From Planctomycetota bacterium (GTDB lineage: Bacteria; Planctomycetota; Phycisphaerae; Sedimentisphaerales; Anaerobacaceae), in assembly GCA_013202635.1 (NCBI GenBank), contig JABMRO010000764.1:1-10482 (forward strand): a stretch of DNA of 10,482 bases, read 5' to 3'. Made by a program: the position numbers and the translations under genes. This document shows, one piece after another, positions 1 through 6,720 of the stretch. A model generated the notes under the pieces. That model searched no databases, was not told the origin of the DNA, and saw only the letters and a program-made list of their open reading frames with translations. Position 1 is the stretch's first letter. The number at the start of each line of letters is the position of its first letter.

Positions 1-39
1 GAAAACCCGGTGTCCTAGACCTACCTAGACGATGGGGCC
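1..39 (-). tRNA. tRNA-Glu(UUC), 5' part, cut by window edge
   Basis: Read on the minus strand from 39 down, the sequence has a 7-base acceptor strand GGCCCCA, then TC, a D arm beginning GTCTAG and ending GGAC (10-13 pairs with 22-25, with the T-G pair usual in tRNA-Glu), then A, stem half CCGGG, and TT followed by TTC. The anticodon UUC falls exactly on bases 3-1. The rest of the gene lies outside the window. The 5' end is only 8 bases past the ferredoxin stop codon, so the two may share a transcript. Confidence 0.88.
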
Positions 40-47
40 AACCAGGT

Positions 48-221
48 TTATTCCATAGTGATTGCTTCATCAGGACATGCATCAACGCAAATCCCGCAAT
101 CAATGCAGTTTTCAACGTCCACCAGGGCCTTTTCAGAGGCCATGCTGATAGCCTCGCTTGGGCATTCTCCCACGCAAGTTTCACAACCATTGCATTTTTG
201 CTCATCTACTTTAGCCGGCAT
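48..221 (-). CDS. 2[4Fe-4S] clostridial-type ferredoxin
   Basis: This 57-residue protein should be a small soluble electron carrier holding two [4Fe-4S] clusters. Two complete CxxCxxCxxxCP motifs are visible: C10, C13, C16, C20-P21 and C39, C42, C45, C49-P50, arranged as the usual internal pseudo-duplication. The length matches the family (about 55-60 residues). The start ATG at 221 is preceded by GAAAGGG about 8 bases upstream, a usable ribosome binding site. It is acidic (DEAITME at the end), typical of low-potential ferredoxins. It is followed after 8 bases by tRNA-Glu on the same strand. Partner enzymes cannot be named because no oxidoreductase is next to it. The ferredoxin call is close to certain; its specific redox role is unknown. 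Confidence 0.96.
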   Translation of the reverse strand: MPAKVDEQKCNGCETCVGECPSEAISMASEKALVDVENCIDCGICVDACPDEAITME

Positions 222-316
222 ATACACAACCCTTTCAAAAAAACTCCAAACTCACTAAATACTGACTGAACTTTTGCGATACCTTAGTTACGAAATAGAA
301 AACGGAATGTTACAAA

Positions 317-322
317 ATTATA
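317..322 (-). promoter_or_regulatory. possible -10 element for ferredoxin/tRNA-Glu
   Basis: A perfect TATAAT reads on the minus strand here, about 95 bases upstream of the ferredoxin start, in an AT-rich gap. No good -35 hexamer lies at 17 bases (the best there is CTCAAA), so this is only a candidate. The 222-422 gap otherwise holds only a weak hairpin. Confidence 0.3.
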
Positions 323-378
323 ACGATTTTACAACCTTTTTTGAGGAAATTTTATGTAAATTCCACCAAATTCGATTC

Positions 379-402
379 AAGAGCAGTTTTTTCAGCGCTC
401 TT
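379..402 (-). terminator. possible hairpin after the TPR-protein gene
   Basis: Inverted repeat AAGAGC/GCTCTT (379-384 and 397-402) with a 12-base loop lies 20 bases beyond the stop codon of the large minus-strand gene. There is no clear U run after it, so intrinsic termination is uncertain. Confidence 0.3.
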
Positions 403-422
403 AGGCTTTATTACGGCTACCA

Positions 423-2807
423 TTACCGTACTGAGGTAAACCTGCCAAGGGCAATTGCCATATTGCGAACTTGCTTGTTTGAGTCATTTTTTGCAGTCCA
501 GTCCAATACCTTATCGAAGTTGCTGTCATTAGCTTTACTCAGCAGGTAAACGGCCATCAACCGAACTGTCCAATTAGTATCGCCCAGATTTTTTGCCACC
601 GCACTGATAAGTTCATAATCCAGCGGCAAAGAAAGCATCTCAGTCAGAGTGTGCACTTTAACGACCCACTGGCCTTTGGTAGTATTACTCAACAGTCCGG
701 CTTCATGCAGCAATGCGTTCCTCAATAAAGGCTCCATCCAATCGGCATACATGAATCTGTAAAGCGGCTTATTATTAAGCATCTCATGCTGTTCCCTCAA
801 AAGGCTGGTGAATAGCCGGGCGATTTTGATTTTTTCGTTGGCGTTGTTTTTAGAGATTAAATTAAACCGGCTTCTCAGGTACTGACCTGTAAGTTTGACA
901 CCCGGGCGTTTTATGCGCACCCTGGTCGGCTGAACATTCGTCAGTCTGTTAGTAATTTTGTCCTCATTAGTTGTTACAGGGTCGAGATAGAGCGTAAAAT
1001 CTATGTTCAAAGATGCCTGTGGATAGGTAAGAAGTATTTTTCTAAGCTCGCCCGTAATAAGGCGCACGGGAATGATGATGCTGCGTCCGGGCTTGATGAA
1101 CAAAGCCGTCCGAACCTTTGCAGAAAACAGGTTCGGTATCTTTCTGTTGACGTCTCCACTAATATCGGCGTCAATCCTGATATTGCCCTTAAATAAAGCA
1201 TCATCGCTAATGACAATAGGCTCGGTGGAATTATTTGTTATTTCAACATTGCCGTTGAATTCACTGCCGTATGAAAACTCATCGCCCGGAATATTAAGCT
1301 GGGCCGAGAATATCTTCTCCGGAGGAGTGAATACGGGAACGAGTGTTTGCTCGAAAACTTTCTCCAACATAGTTAAAACAGCGTCAGGGTCAATCGGCGG
1401 GGCGTATTTGTGGCCCTGTTGGGCCAGAATTTCTTTAGCACGTTCGGCCGCAAATGAACCGGGGTCTCTGGCGATAGCGGTATTCAGAGTTTCGATTGCC
1501 AAATCCCTTGGTCCCTGAACCAGTTGAATCTGGGCCAGGGCTAAATCCGCGATTTGATTGCGCCGGTGATTATTGATAATAGGTTTGGCCCATTCCGTCT
1601 GATTATTCATCATTAGCGCATAAGCCAAAACAGCGCGCGAAGCCGGTGAATTGGGTTCAGCTAAGCTGGCCTTATTGGCCCAGTGTAATGCTTTGTCCGG
1701 AATCGGCAGGGCAAAGCAATAAAACCAGGCAAGCTGGTTAATGCTTACCTGCGGTGAATCGCTGCTCGAGGCTTGCGAGAGGAGCTGTTGAGCTTTTTTT
1801 TCGGCGTCCTGAAATATCTGGGTCGCCACTTCGCCGTTGCCCATTTTCGTTACTACTTTACCGGCTATGGCCTCTACACGCAGGTCAAATCGGCCTTCCT
1901 GCTGGATACGCTGGGCAATTTGCAGGCATTTGGATTGATTTCGTTCGGTGTTATAGCTGCTAATCGCCCAGGGCAGATAAATGCGGGCAGGAAGAGCTTT
2001 CGATGGGTAAAGATAAGAAAACAAATTGGCACAGTATTCATATACCCCGGCGGCAATATCGTAAAGTTGCAGCTGTTCAGCCTGCTGGGCAAAAGCAGTG
2101 GCGGCGTCGATATCCGATGGATTCTCACGCAACGCTAATCTTAGGCGTTCAAGATATATTGTCGGCCCAATCCGTTCCGGCTTAAGTTCCATCAGCTTTG
2201 TGAAGGCCGAATTATTGTATCTATTCTTTTTGTAGGCCTGCATAAAGTAAAATTCGGCAGCTTCCAAATCCACCTTTTCAGTTTTCAACAGGCCAAGCAA
2301 GGTGGACAGCTCGGAACCGAAAACGGCGTTCTTACCGCCCAGAGTTCCCAATATCTGCTCAAGGAGCTTCTCCCTCTGCTGGCGGCTGTTCAGGTGTTCC
2401 AGTAAATACAGGACCGCTTTTTTTGCCACTTCAACATCAGCGGATTCATCTACATAATCGGAAAGTAAATTATATACCAGATCGGAATGGTTCTGCTGTG
2501 AGTTGCGACAGGCAAGTTTAATTAGTAATGTAAGAGCATCTCTGGAGTTGTTGTCGAGTTTCATCGCAGCGGTCAGAAATACCATTGCCTGTTCAATCTG
2601 CGAACTTTTGACGTCTTCTGAGTTAGTCAGTTCATAAGCTAACTCATAAAACTTTTGACTAACAGAAGATGAGAACACCTGCTGCCCCGAGCTTTCCTGC
2701 GAAAGCAATGGCGGGGGCGCAGACAAAAAGCAGACAAAGAAAAAAAGCGCCGAAAATACCAGGATGGACCCTGCTTGCGCCGAATCCGAAGACGCTCTCT
2801 TACACAT
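423..2807 (-). CDS. large exported TPR/HEAT-like repeat protein, function unknown
   Basis: About 794 residues from the ATG at 2807. That start is preferred because GGAG lies 6 bases upstream; an in-frame ATG at 2819 and TTG at 2825 also exist but have poorer sites. The N-terminus (MCKRASS, then hydrophobic ILVFSALFFFVCFLSA) looks like a Sec signal peptide, so the protein acts outside the cytoplasm. Residues ~50-480 are helical with TPR-like pairs (for example PDKALHWANKASLAEPNSPA and RDLAIETLNTAIARDPGSFA). Residues ~500-610 are beta-rich (GDEFSYGSEFNGNVEITNNS onward), resembling an Ig-like sandwich. Residues ~650-794 are helical again and end in two HEAT-like helices (TNWTVRLMAVYLLSK, NKQVRNMAIALGR). 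I cannot assign a function. Helical repeats plus a beta domain suggest an envelope scaffold or protein-interaction role (inference). It is separated by ~300 bases from murJ and may have its own promoter. Confidence 0.85.
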   Translation of the reverse strand: MCKRASSDSAQAGSILVFSALFFFVCFLSAPPPLLSQESSGQQVFSSSVSQKFYELAYELTNSEDVKSSQIEQAMVFLTAAMKLDNNSRDALTLLIKLACRNSQQNHSDLVYNLLSDYVDESADVEVAKKAVLYLLEHLNSRQQREKLLEQILGTLGGKNAVFGSELSTLLGLLKTEKVDLEAAEFYFMQAYKKNRYNNSAFTKLMELKPERIGPTIYLERLRLALRENPSDIDAATAFAQQAEQLQLYDIAAGVYEYCANLFSYLYPSKALPARIYLPWAISSYNTERNQSKCLQIAQRIQQEGRFDLRVEAIAGKVVTKMGNGEVATQIFQDAEKKAQQLLSQASSSDSPQVSINQLAWFYCFALPIPDKALHWANKASLAEPNSPASRAVLAYALMMNNQTEWAKPIINNHRRNQIADLALAQIQLVQGPRDLAIETLNTAIARDPGSFAAERAKEILAQQGHKYAPPIDPDAVLTMLEKVFEQTLVPVFTPPEKIFSAQLNIPGDEFSYGSEFNGNVEITNNSTEPIVISDDALFKGNIRIDADISGDVNRKIPNLFSAKVRTALFIKPGRSIIIPVRLITGELRKILLTYPQASLNIDFTLYLDPVTTNEDKITNRLTNVQPTRVRIKRPGVKLTGQYLRSRFNLISKNNANEKIKIARLFTSLLREQHEMLNNKPLYRFMYADWMEPLLRNALLHEAGLLSNTTKGQWVVKVHTLTEMLSLPLDYELISAVAKNLGDTNWTVRLMAVYLLSKANDSNFDKVLDWTAKNDSNKQVRNMAIALGRFTSVR

Positions 2808-2960
2808 TTGTTTCTCCATTAACAATGCAAAAAAACTTACCTGCTTCCGCCACTATTTTTCTTCGCAAACGAAGCAGTATGAGCAAAACATCGGGTATTA
2901 ATATATTTCGGACAATTACCGTTTCTGCTTTAGATTAGATATAACGACAAACAGACAGAT

Positions 2961-2989
2961 TAAGCGTTTGCGTATCACTTAAACGCTTA
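2961..2989. promoter_or_regulatory. 9-bp inverted repeat, possible operator
   Basis: TAAGCGTTT (2961-2969) and AAACGCTTA (2981-2989) form a perfect dyad with an 11-base spacer. The half-site centres are 20 bases apart, about two helical turns, which suits a dimeric DNA-binding protein. It sits ~155 bases upstream of the TPR-protein start. As RNA it could also be a 9-bp hairpin, but no U run follows. The rest of the 2808-3111 gap holds only a short hairpin (2861-2874) and a weak GGCAA/TTGCC dyad (3036-3054). Confidence 0.35.
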
Positions 2990-3093
2990 TAAGTCAAGTG
3001 CCATTTGCGTTTGGAAGATGTTTTTATCAGTTGATGGCAATCTGATTTTTTGCCCTCTTGCCTGATTAATCGGAAAGTTGTACAAAATTGGTT

Positions 3094-3107
3094 CCGGCCT
3101 GAGCCGG
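3094..3107 (-). terminator. weak hairpin after murJ
   Basis: CCGGC/GCCGG with a 4-base loop lies just past the murJ stop codon. On the minus strand it is followed by AACCAATTTT, so the U run is short and offset. It could be a weak intrinsic terminator for the rodA-murJ unit. Confidence 0.4.
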
Positions 3108-3111
3108 CGAT

Positions 3112-4668
3112 TCACTTTTGCCGGGGCTTGCCTGCCGTGAAAAGAGAAAGCATCTCGATATGGAGGAGTTTTGCGGTCAGCGCATAGACCGCTACCGCAG
3201 ACGGCACAACCACGGCGAGTCTGAATACATCAAAAGATCTTCCATCGGGCAAATTTTTCATCAGAATCATAATTGCAGAACCAACGAGAAACATAATGGC
3301 TGTTGCTGCGAGTGTTTTGGTCAGGGTGGCCGGCAGTCCATCTAATATGGAACGGCCTAATTTTCTCCGAAGCACAGTAATAAGTATTACGACCTGCAGG
3401 TATGAGCAAGCTGCTGTTGCGGCGGCCAGTCCTGCTGTTCCAAGGAACCAGATAAGAGTCAGATTCAGAAAAATATTAGCAACCACCGCATACACAGCAC
3501 TTCGTGCAGGTGTCTTTGAATCCTGTATGGAATAAAACGCCCTTGTTGTTACCTGCTGCGAAAAATAGCCGCACAGCCCCACAGCATAGAATGAAAGTGT
3601 CAAAGCTACTATCGGGGTGTCTTCACTGTTGAAATTGCCATGTTCAAATATAGCTGAGACTAACGGTCTGGCTACCAGAAAGATTCCTGCAGTTGCCGGA
3701 ATTGCGACGAACACGGCGGCTCTGATTCCCCTTGCGATTGTTTTGGTCAGAGCATCAAAATCTTTCCTTGCGGCATCCGAGCTCATAACCGGAAAGATTG
3801 CCGTTGCCAGAGATATCCCCAATACACCCAAAGGGAACTGGTAAAGCCTCTGTGCATAATATAGATAGGACGGCGCTCCATAACCAAGCGGGTCACCTCG
3901 CTCATTCATGAAGCACAGGGCAATAATATCATCTCCGAGTGTATTTAACTGCGTTACGGTAAGGCCGAGTATCATAGGGCCCATCATAATAATAACTTTT
4001 TTAAACGGTTCACAGTGAATATCCCACGCTGGCCTGATTGAAACTCCGCTGGCACGCAGAGAAGGGACCTGAATTGCTATCTGAACGAATCCTGAGAAAA
4101 GGACTGCAACCGCTACGAAAAAGACCTGCTGTTGGGGCTTAATTTTCAGTACCCAGCCGGTAAATAACAGGCTTGCGATAATGAATATATTCAAAACGAT
4201 GGGCGACGCAGCAGGTGTGGCAAAATGTCTGTGCACATTAAGAATACCTGCCAGAATCGCTACGATACAGATACATATCATATACGGCAGCATAATTGAG
4301 CACAATAACAGTCCGAGTCGAGGGCCGGTTCTGGTTTCGAAAAAACTGTAGTAGCTCCAGACCAGAACCTGGCCGACAATAACAATTGCCGCAAGTAATA
4401 CGAACAGGACTGTTACCGCGGTGTTGGCTAAGCGTTTTGCCTGCTCCGGATTGCTATGAAGCTGTTCACTATATATGGGAATAAGAGATGCCGAAGCTGC
4501 GCCTTCTCCAAATAGTCTTCGGGCAAGATTTGGAATCTTAAAACCCATTGTCCATGCTGTCATCAACCAGCCGGCACCGAAGAAATGGGCAAAAGCCATA
4601 TCCCGTATCATACCGAATACTCTGCTGATTGCCGTTAGAGAAGCAATTTGTCTGAAGCCTTTTATCAT
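3112..4668 (-). CDS. murJ: lipid II flippase MurJ (MviN family)
   Basis: This 518-residue polytopic membrane protein, of normal length for MurJ, flips undecaprenyl-linked peptidoglycan precursor (lipid II) across the inner membrane. The N-terminus carries the family signature: SRVFGMIRD at 15-23, FFGAG at 29-33, FKIPNLARRLFGEGA starting at 43. A later conserved segment, YYAQRLYQFPLGVLG, corresponds to the E. coli YYADRLMEFP region with the essential Arg. R16 and R22 match E. coli R18 and R24, but the position of E. coli D39 is T37 here. Hydrophobic segments run throughout, consistent with the usual 14 helices. The ATG at 4668 has only a weak Shine-Dalgarno (GAGAACCAAGA upstream). It follows rodA on the same strand by 76 bases, so the two are probably co-transcribed, and both serve wall elongation. 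Confidence 0.95.
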   Translation of the reverse strand: MIKGFRQIASLTAISRVFGMIRDMAFAHFFGAGWLMTAWTMGFKIPNLARRLFGEGAASASLIPIYSEQLHSNPEQAKRLANTAVTVLFVLLAAIVIVGQVLVWSYYSFFETRTGPRLGLLLCSIMLPYMICICIVAILAGILNVHRHFATPAASPIVLNIFIIASLLFTGWVLKIKPQQQVFFVAVAVLFSGFVQIAIQVPSLRASGVSIRPAWDIHCEPFKKVIIMMGPMILGLTVTQLNTLGDDIIALCFMNERGDPLGYGAPSYLYYAQRLYQFPLGVLGISLATAIFPVMSSDAARKDFDALTKTIARGIRAAVFVAIPATAGIFLVARPLVSAIFEHGNFNSEDTPIVALTLSFYAVGLCGYFSQQVTTRAFYSIQDSKTPARSAVYAVVANIFLNLTLIWFLGTAGLAAATAACSYLQVVILITVLRRKLGRSILDGLPATLTKTLAATAIMFLVGSAIMILMKNLPDGRSFDVFRLAVVVPSAVAVYALTAKLLHIEMLSLFTAGKPRQK

Positions 4669-4690
4669 TCTTGGTTCTCGGTGCTCGTCG

Positions 4691-4709
4691 AGTCCGCCAT
4701 AGGCGGACT
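4691..4709. repeat. perfect 8-bp GC-rich palindrome between rodA and murJ
   Basis: AGTCCGCC (4691-4698), loop ATA, GGCGGACT (4702-4709). Next to it at 4713-4719 is GCTTCGC, which on the minus strand is GCGAAGC, a known unusually stable DNA mini-hairpin. The element fills most of the 76-base rodA-murJ spacer and looks like an intergenic palindromic repeat unit. In the transcript it would form a strong hairpin ~23 bases upstream of the murJ start. Confidence 0.6.
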
Positions 4710-4744
4710 ACCGCTTCGCTCCGGCATAGAGCATCCATGACGGC

Positions 4745-5992
4745 TTACTTTTTTGGTGCTACGGTAAAGGGCCTGCACCGTCCGACATTATTTAATAAAC
4801 CTATCGAGGCCATACTGACCAGCAGGCTTGAGCCGCCGTAGCTTATCAGCGGCAAAGTCAAACCTGTTATGGGCATAAGTCCCAGGGTCATACTCACATT
4901 GATTATAACCTCAACGACAAACATTGCGACGATACCGGCTGCTAACAATTTGCCGAACGGATCGGTATTGTGCACTGCGATTTCCAGCCCGCAGGCGACA
5001 ATAATAACATAAAGCGCAAGCAAGCCGAGGCAGCCCAGAAAACCCCATTGCTGGGCAATAATGGCAAAAATGAAGTCATTGTGTCTCGCTTCCAGGAAGT
5101 CGTATTTGACAAAGGGGCCTTGCCGAAAACCGTATCCTTTAAGACCGCCGGAAGCAACGGCATATTTTGAGCGAATCAGATGCCAACCCCAATCACTTTT
5201 CCATTGCTTTTCACTGAAGGTTGTGCCGACAAGAACCTGGCCCAACCACGGGTGCTTCTCGGCCTTCTGGCGAACCCAGGTGTTTTGCAATACGACGCTA
5301 CTGATTCTTCTTCGCTGATAGGACCTCATCTTATACCATAGCAGCGGACTGACCAGAAGTGCCATAAGTAGAATAATCAGCAAATGTTTCACCTTTGCAC
5401 CGGCCACAAACAGCATTGTAAACAAGATTGGCATCATTAGGAGCACTGTACCCAGGTCAGGTTCGAGGAGTATAAGGACCATTGGCAGGAGGGTTAAAAC
5501 AAAAGGACCGATTAAAGCGGTAAGATTTCGATAATTGCTTCGGTAGCGCAGGTACCAGGCCAGGGCCAGAATGTACACCAGTTTGCAGAATTCCGAGGGT
5601 TGTAATGCAGGCAGCTCCCTGCCGGCTATCGTGAATTTAATCCATCTGTGTGTACCGTTGATTTCCGGCACAAAGGGTATTTTAATAACATATCTGCCAA
5701 CGAGTAACAGACTCAAAAGCAGCAGTATAAGTCCATATATCCAATAGCTTATTGAGCCAAATCGCCTGTAATTAACTGTGTTCACCAGCACGAAGCCGAC
5801 TATCGCGACAGCAGCGAAAACGATCTGTTTTTTCCAGAGATTGCCCATGTCGCCGGTTTCGCTGGCCGGGCTTAGTTCCGCGGGATTACCGACAGAATAG
5901 ATAGTAGCTATCCCGATACCGACCAGCATCAAAACAGCCGCCATCAGGCATAGTCTTACAATTATTATTCGTCCTTTTAAAAAATTGTACAT
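4745..5992 (-). CDS. rodA: peptidoglycan glycosyltransferase RodA (SEDS family)
   Basis: This 415-residue membrane protein polymerises lipid II into glycan strands for lateral wall growth with a class B PBP. SEDS motifs are all present: NGTHRWI (112-118), LQPSEFCKL (130-138), EPDLGT (177-182), ARHNDFIFAIIAQQWGFLG (302-320) with D306 at the conserved putative catalytic Asp, and GLTLPLISYGGSS (377-389). It fits RodA better than FtsW because it neighbours murJ and no division genes. It is longer than E. coli RodA (~370 residues), mainly from ~25 extra residues at about 231-268, between SYQRRR and WHLIRSK. The ATG at 5992 has no clear Shine-Dalgarno, but the first helix begins at residue ~9, so a later start is unlikely. 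No mreBCD or PBP2 gene is in view. Confidence 0.94.
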   Translation of the reverse strand: MYNFLKGRIIIVRLCLMAAVLMLVGIGIATIYSVGNPAELSPASETGDMGNLWKKQIVFAAVAIVGFVLVNTVNYRRFGSISYWIYGLILLLLSLLLVGRYVIKIPFVPEINGTHRWIKFTIAGRELPALQPSEFCKLVYILALAWYLRYRSNYRNLTALIGPFVLTLLPMVLILLEPDLGTVLLMMPILFTMLFVAGAKVKHLLIILLMALLVSPLLWYKMRSYQRRRISSVVLQNTWVRQKAEKHPWLGQVLVGTTFSEKQWKSDWGWHLIRSKYAVASGGLKGYGFRQGPFVKYDFLEARHNDFIFAIIAQQWGFLGCLGLLALYVIIVACGLEIAVHNTDPFGKLLAAGIVAMFVVEVIINVSMTLGLMPITGLTLPLISYGGSSLLVSMASIGLLNNVGRCRPFTVAPKK

Positions 5993-6420
5993 AATGGCAA
6001 CATTAACATAGATACGCTAAAATTGCATACACATACTCGGGAAGTCATAAAAAACTTACTTTCCGTGCAGCAAAGGAACTCCAAGTCGAGATTCTTTGAA
6101 ATCAGCCTTACGAGACAATTAAAAATCAGACATATCAGCCTAAACCTATGACCCAAATAAGGGCCGTTAGCCTTACTAACTGAAATGGCTCTTAATTAGC
6201 TTTTCTATGAGTTAAATCGGGCAATTATATCTGAAATTCTGATTTTTTTCGGTTTTTTTACATTTATCTTTAACTTTTACACAAACTCGGAGTGTTTTGC
6301 ACTTAATTTTCATCTAAAGGGCCATTGGTGCCTTATTTCTTTGTTTATTTTAGTCGGTTGGCAGGGGCGGACAGGGCCAACGGATTTTCAGGCTTAATTT
6401 CTGGTTTTTTGCAAATTTTC
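5993..6420. other. AT-rich gene-free stretch upstream of rodA
   Basis: No credible gene on either strand. It contains T runs (6242-6259), short hairpins (GTTAG/CTAAC around 6166-6180; a bulged AAGGGCC/GGTGCCTT stem at 6317-6334; GTTGGC/GCCAAC at 6357-6381), and a TATAAT on the minus strand at 6229-6224 that could be a rodA -10 element, with no convincing -35. Confidence 0.5.
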
Positions 6421-6421
6421 C

Positions 6422-6450
6422 TTGAAATATGTAAAAACTTCTGTTATGAT
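6422..6450 (+). promoter_or_regulatory. sigma70-type promoter for the surface-protein cluster
   Basis: TTGAAA (6422-6427), a 17-base spacer, and TATGAT (6445-6450) match the -35/-10 consensus at 4-5 of 6 positions each with ideal spacing. Transcription would begin near 6457, giving a leader of about 265 bases before the ATG at 6721. Confidence 0.65.
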
Positions 6451-6494
6451 AAACTTGATCTTCACCAATTAGAACTTGTGCAATTATTGTAGGG

Positions 6495-6598
6495 CACAAA
6501 TTTCGCTTAATCAGCGAGAAAGGAGGATGCATCGGGAAGGATTTTGTGTATTTCCGGCGGCTCCTGCCGGCGCTGGATCGCTATGTTCTATGATTTAA
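6495..6598 (+). promoter_or_regulatory. candidate structured leader with tiny ORFs
   Basis: Possible pairings: CACAAA (6495-6500) with TTTGTG (6543-6548), enclosing CGCT/AGCG (6504-6507 and 6513-6516) and the palindrome GATGCATC (6526-6533). A GC hairpin CCGGC/GCCGG (6554-6570) follows, whose loop contains CTCCT, able to pair with AGGAG at 6521-6525. AGGAGG touches an ATG at 6527 opening a 23-codon ORF (stop 6596-6598), and GGAAGG precedes a GTG at 6546 opening a 15-codon ORF. I recognise no known riboswitch class here. Confidence 0.25.
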
Positions 6599-6720
6599 GA
6601 CTACTTTTTGTCATAAAGAACAAGCGTGCTTAATATTTATTTTGGAAGGCAGGAAACAAAACCAAGAGGCCAGAGTATATTGCTCTGCGCAGACCAGATG
6701 AGAAGAAAGGGGTTTGTACT

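Noticed and set aside
274..549. Plus-strand ORF over the gap and the end of the TPR-protein gene
   Set aside because: No ribosome binding site, and half of it lies antisense to a convincing coding region.
4538..4738. Minus-strand ORF starting in the rodA-murJ spacer
   Set aside because: It overlaps the start of murJ in another frame, is rich in Arg from the palindrome, and has no homology I recognise. murJ itself is clear.
6355..6385. TTGGCAGGGGCGGAC read as a sigma54 promoter, expected for some PEP-CTERM genes
   Set aside because: The GC element (TTGC after the right spacing) is missing, and a good sigma70-type promoter lies downstream.
6350..6532. 60-codon minus-strand ORF in the gap upstream of the surface-protein cluster
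   Set aside because: No ribosome binding site, no signal or domain, and it runs against the strong plus-strand promoter at 6422-6450.
6559..6575. Similarity of TCCTGCCGG here to the 3' end of tRNA-Arg, as a possible attachment site pair
   Set aside because: Only about 9 bases are shared, they are GC-rich, and no integrase or mobile gene lies between them.
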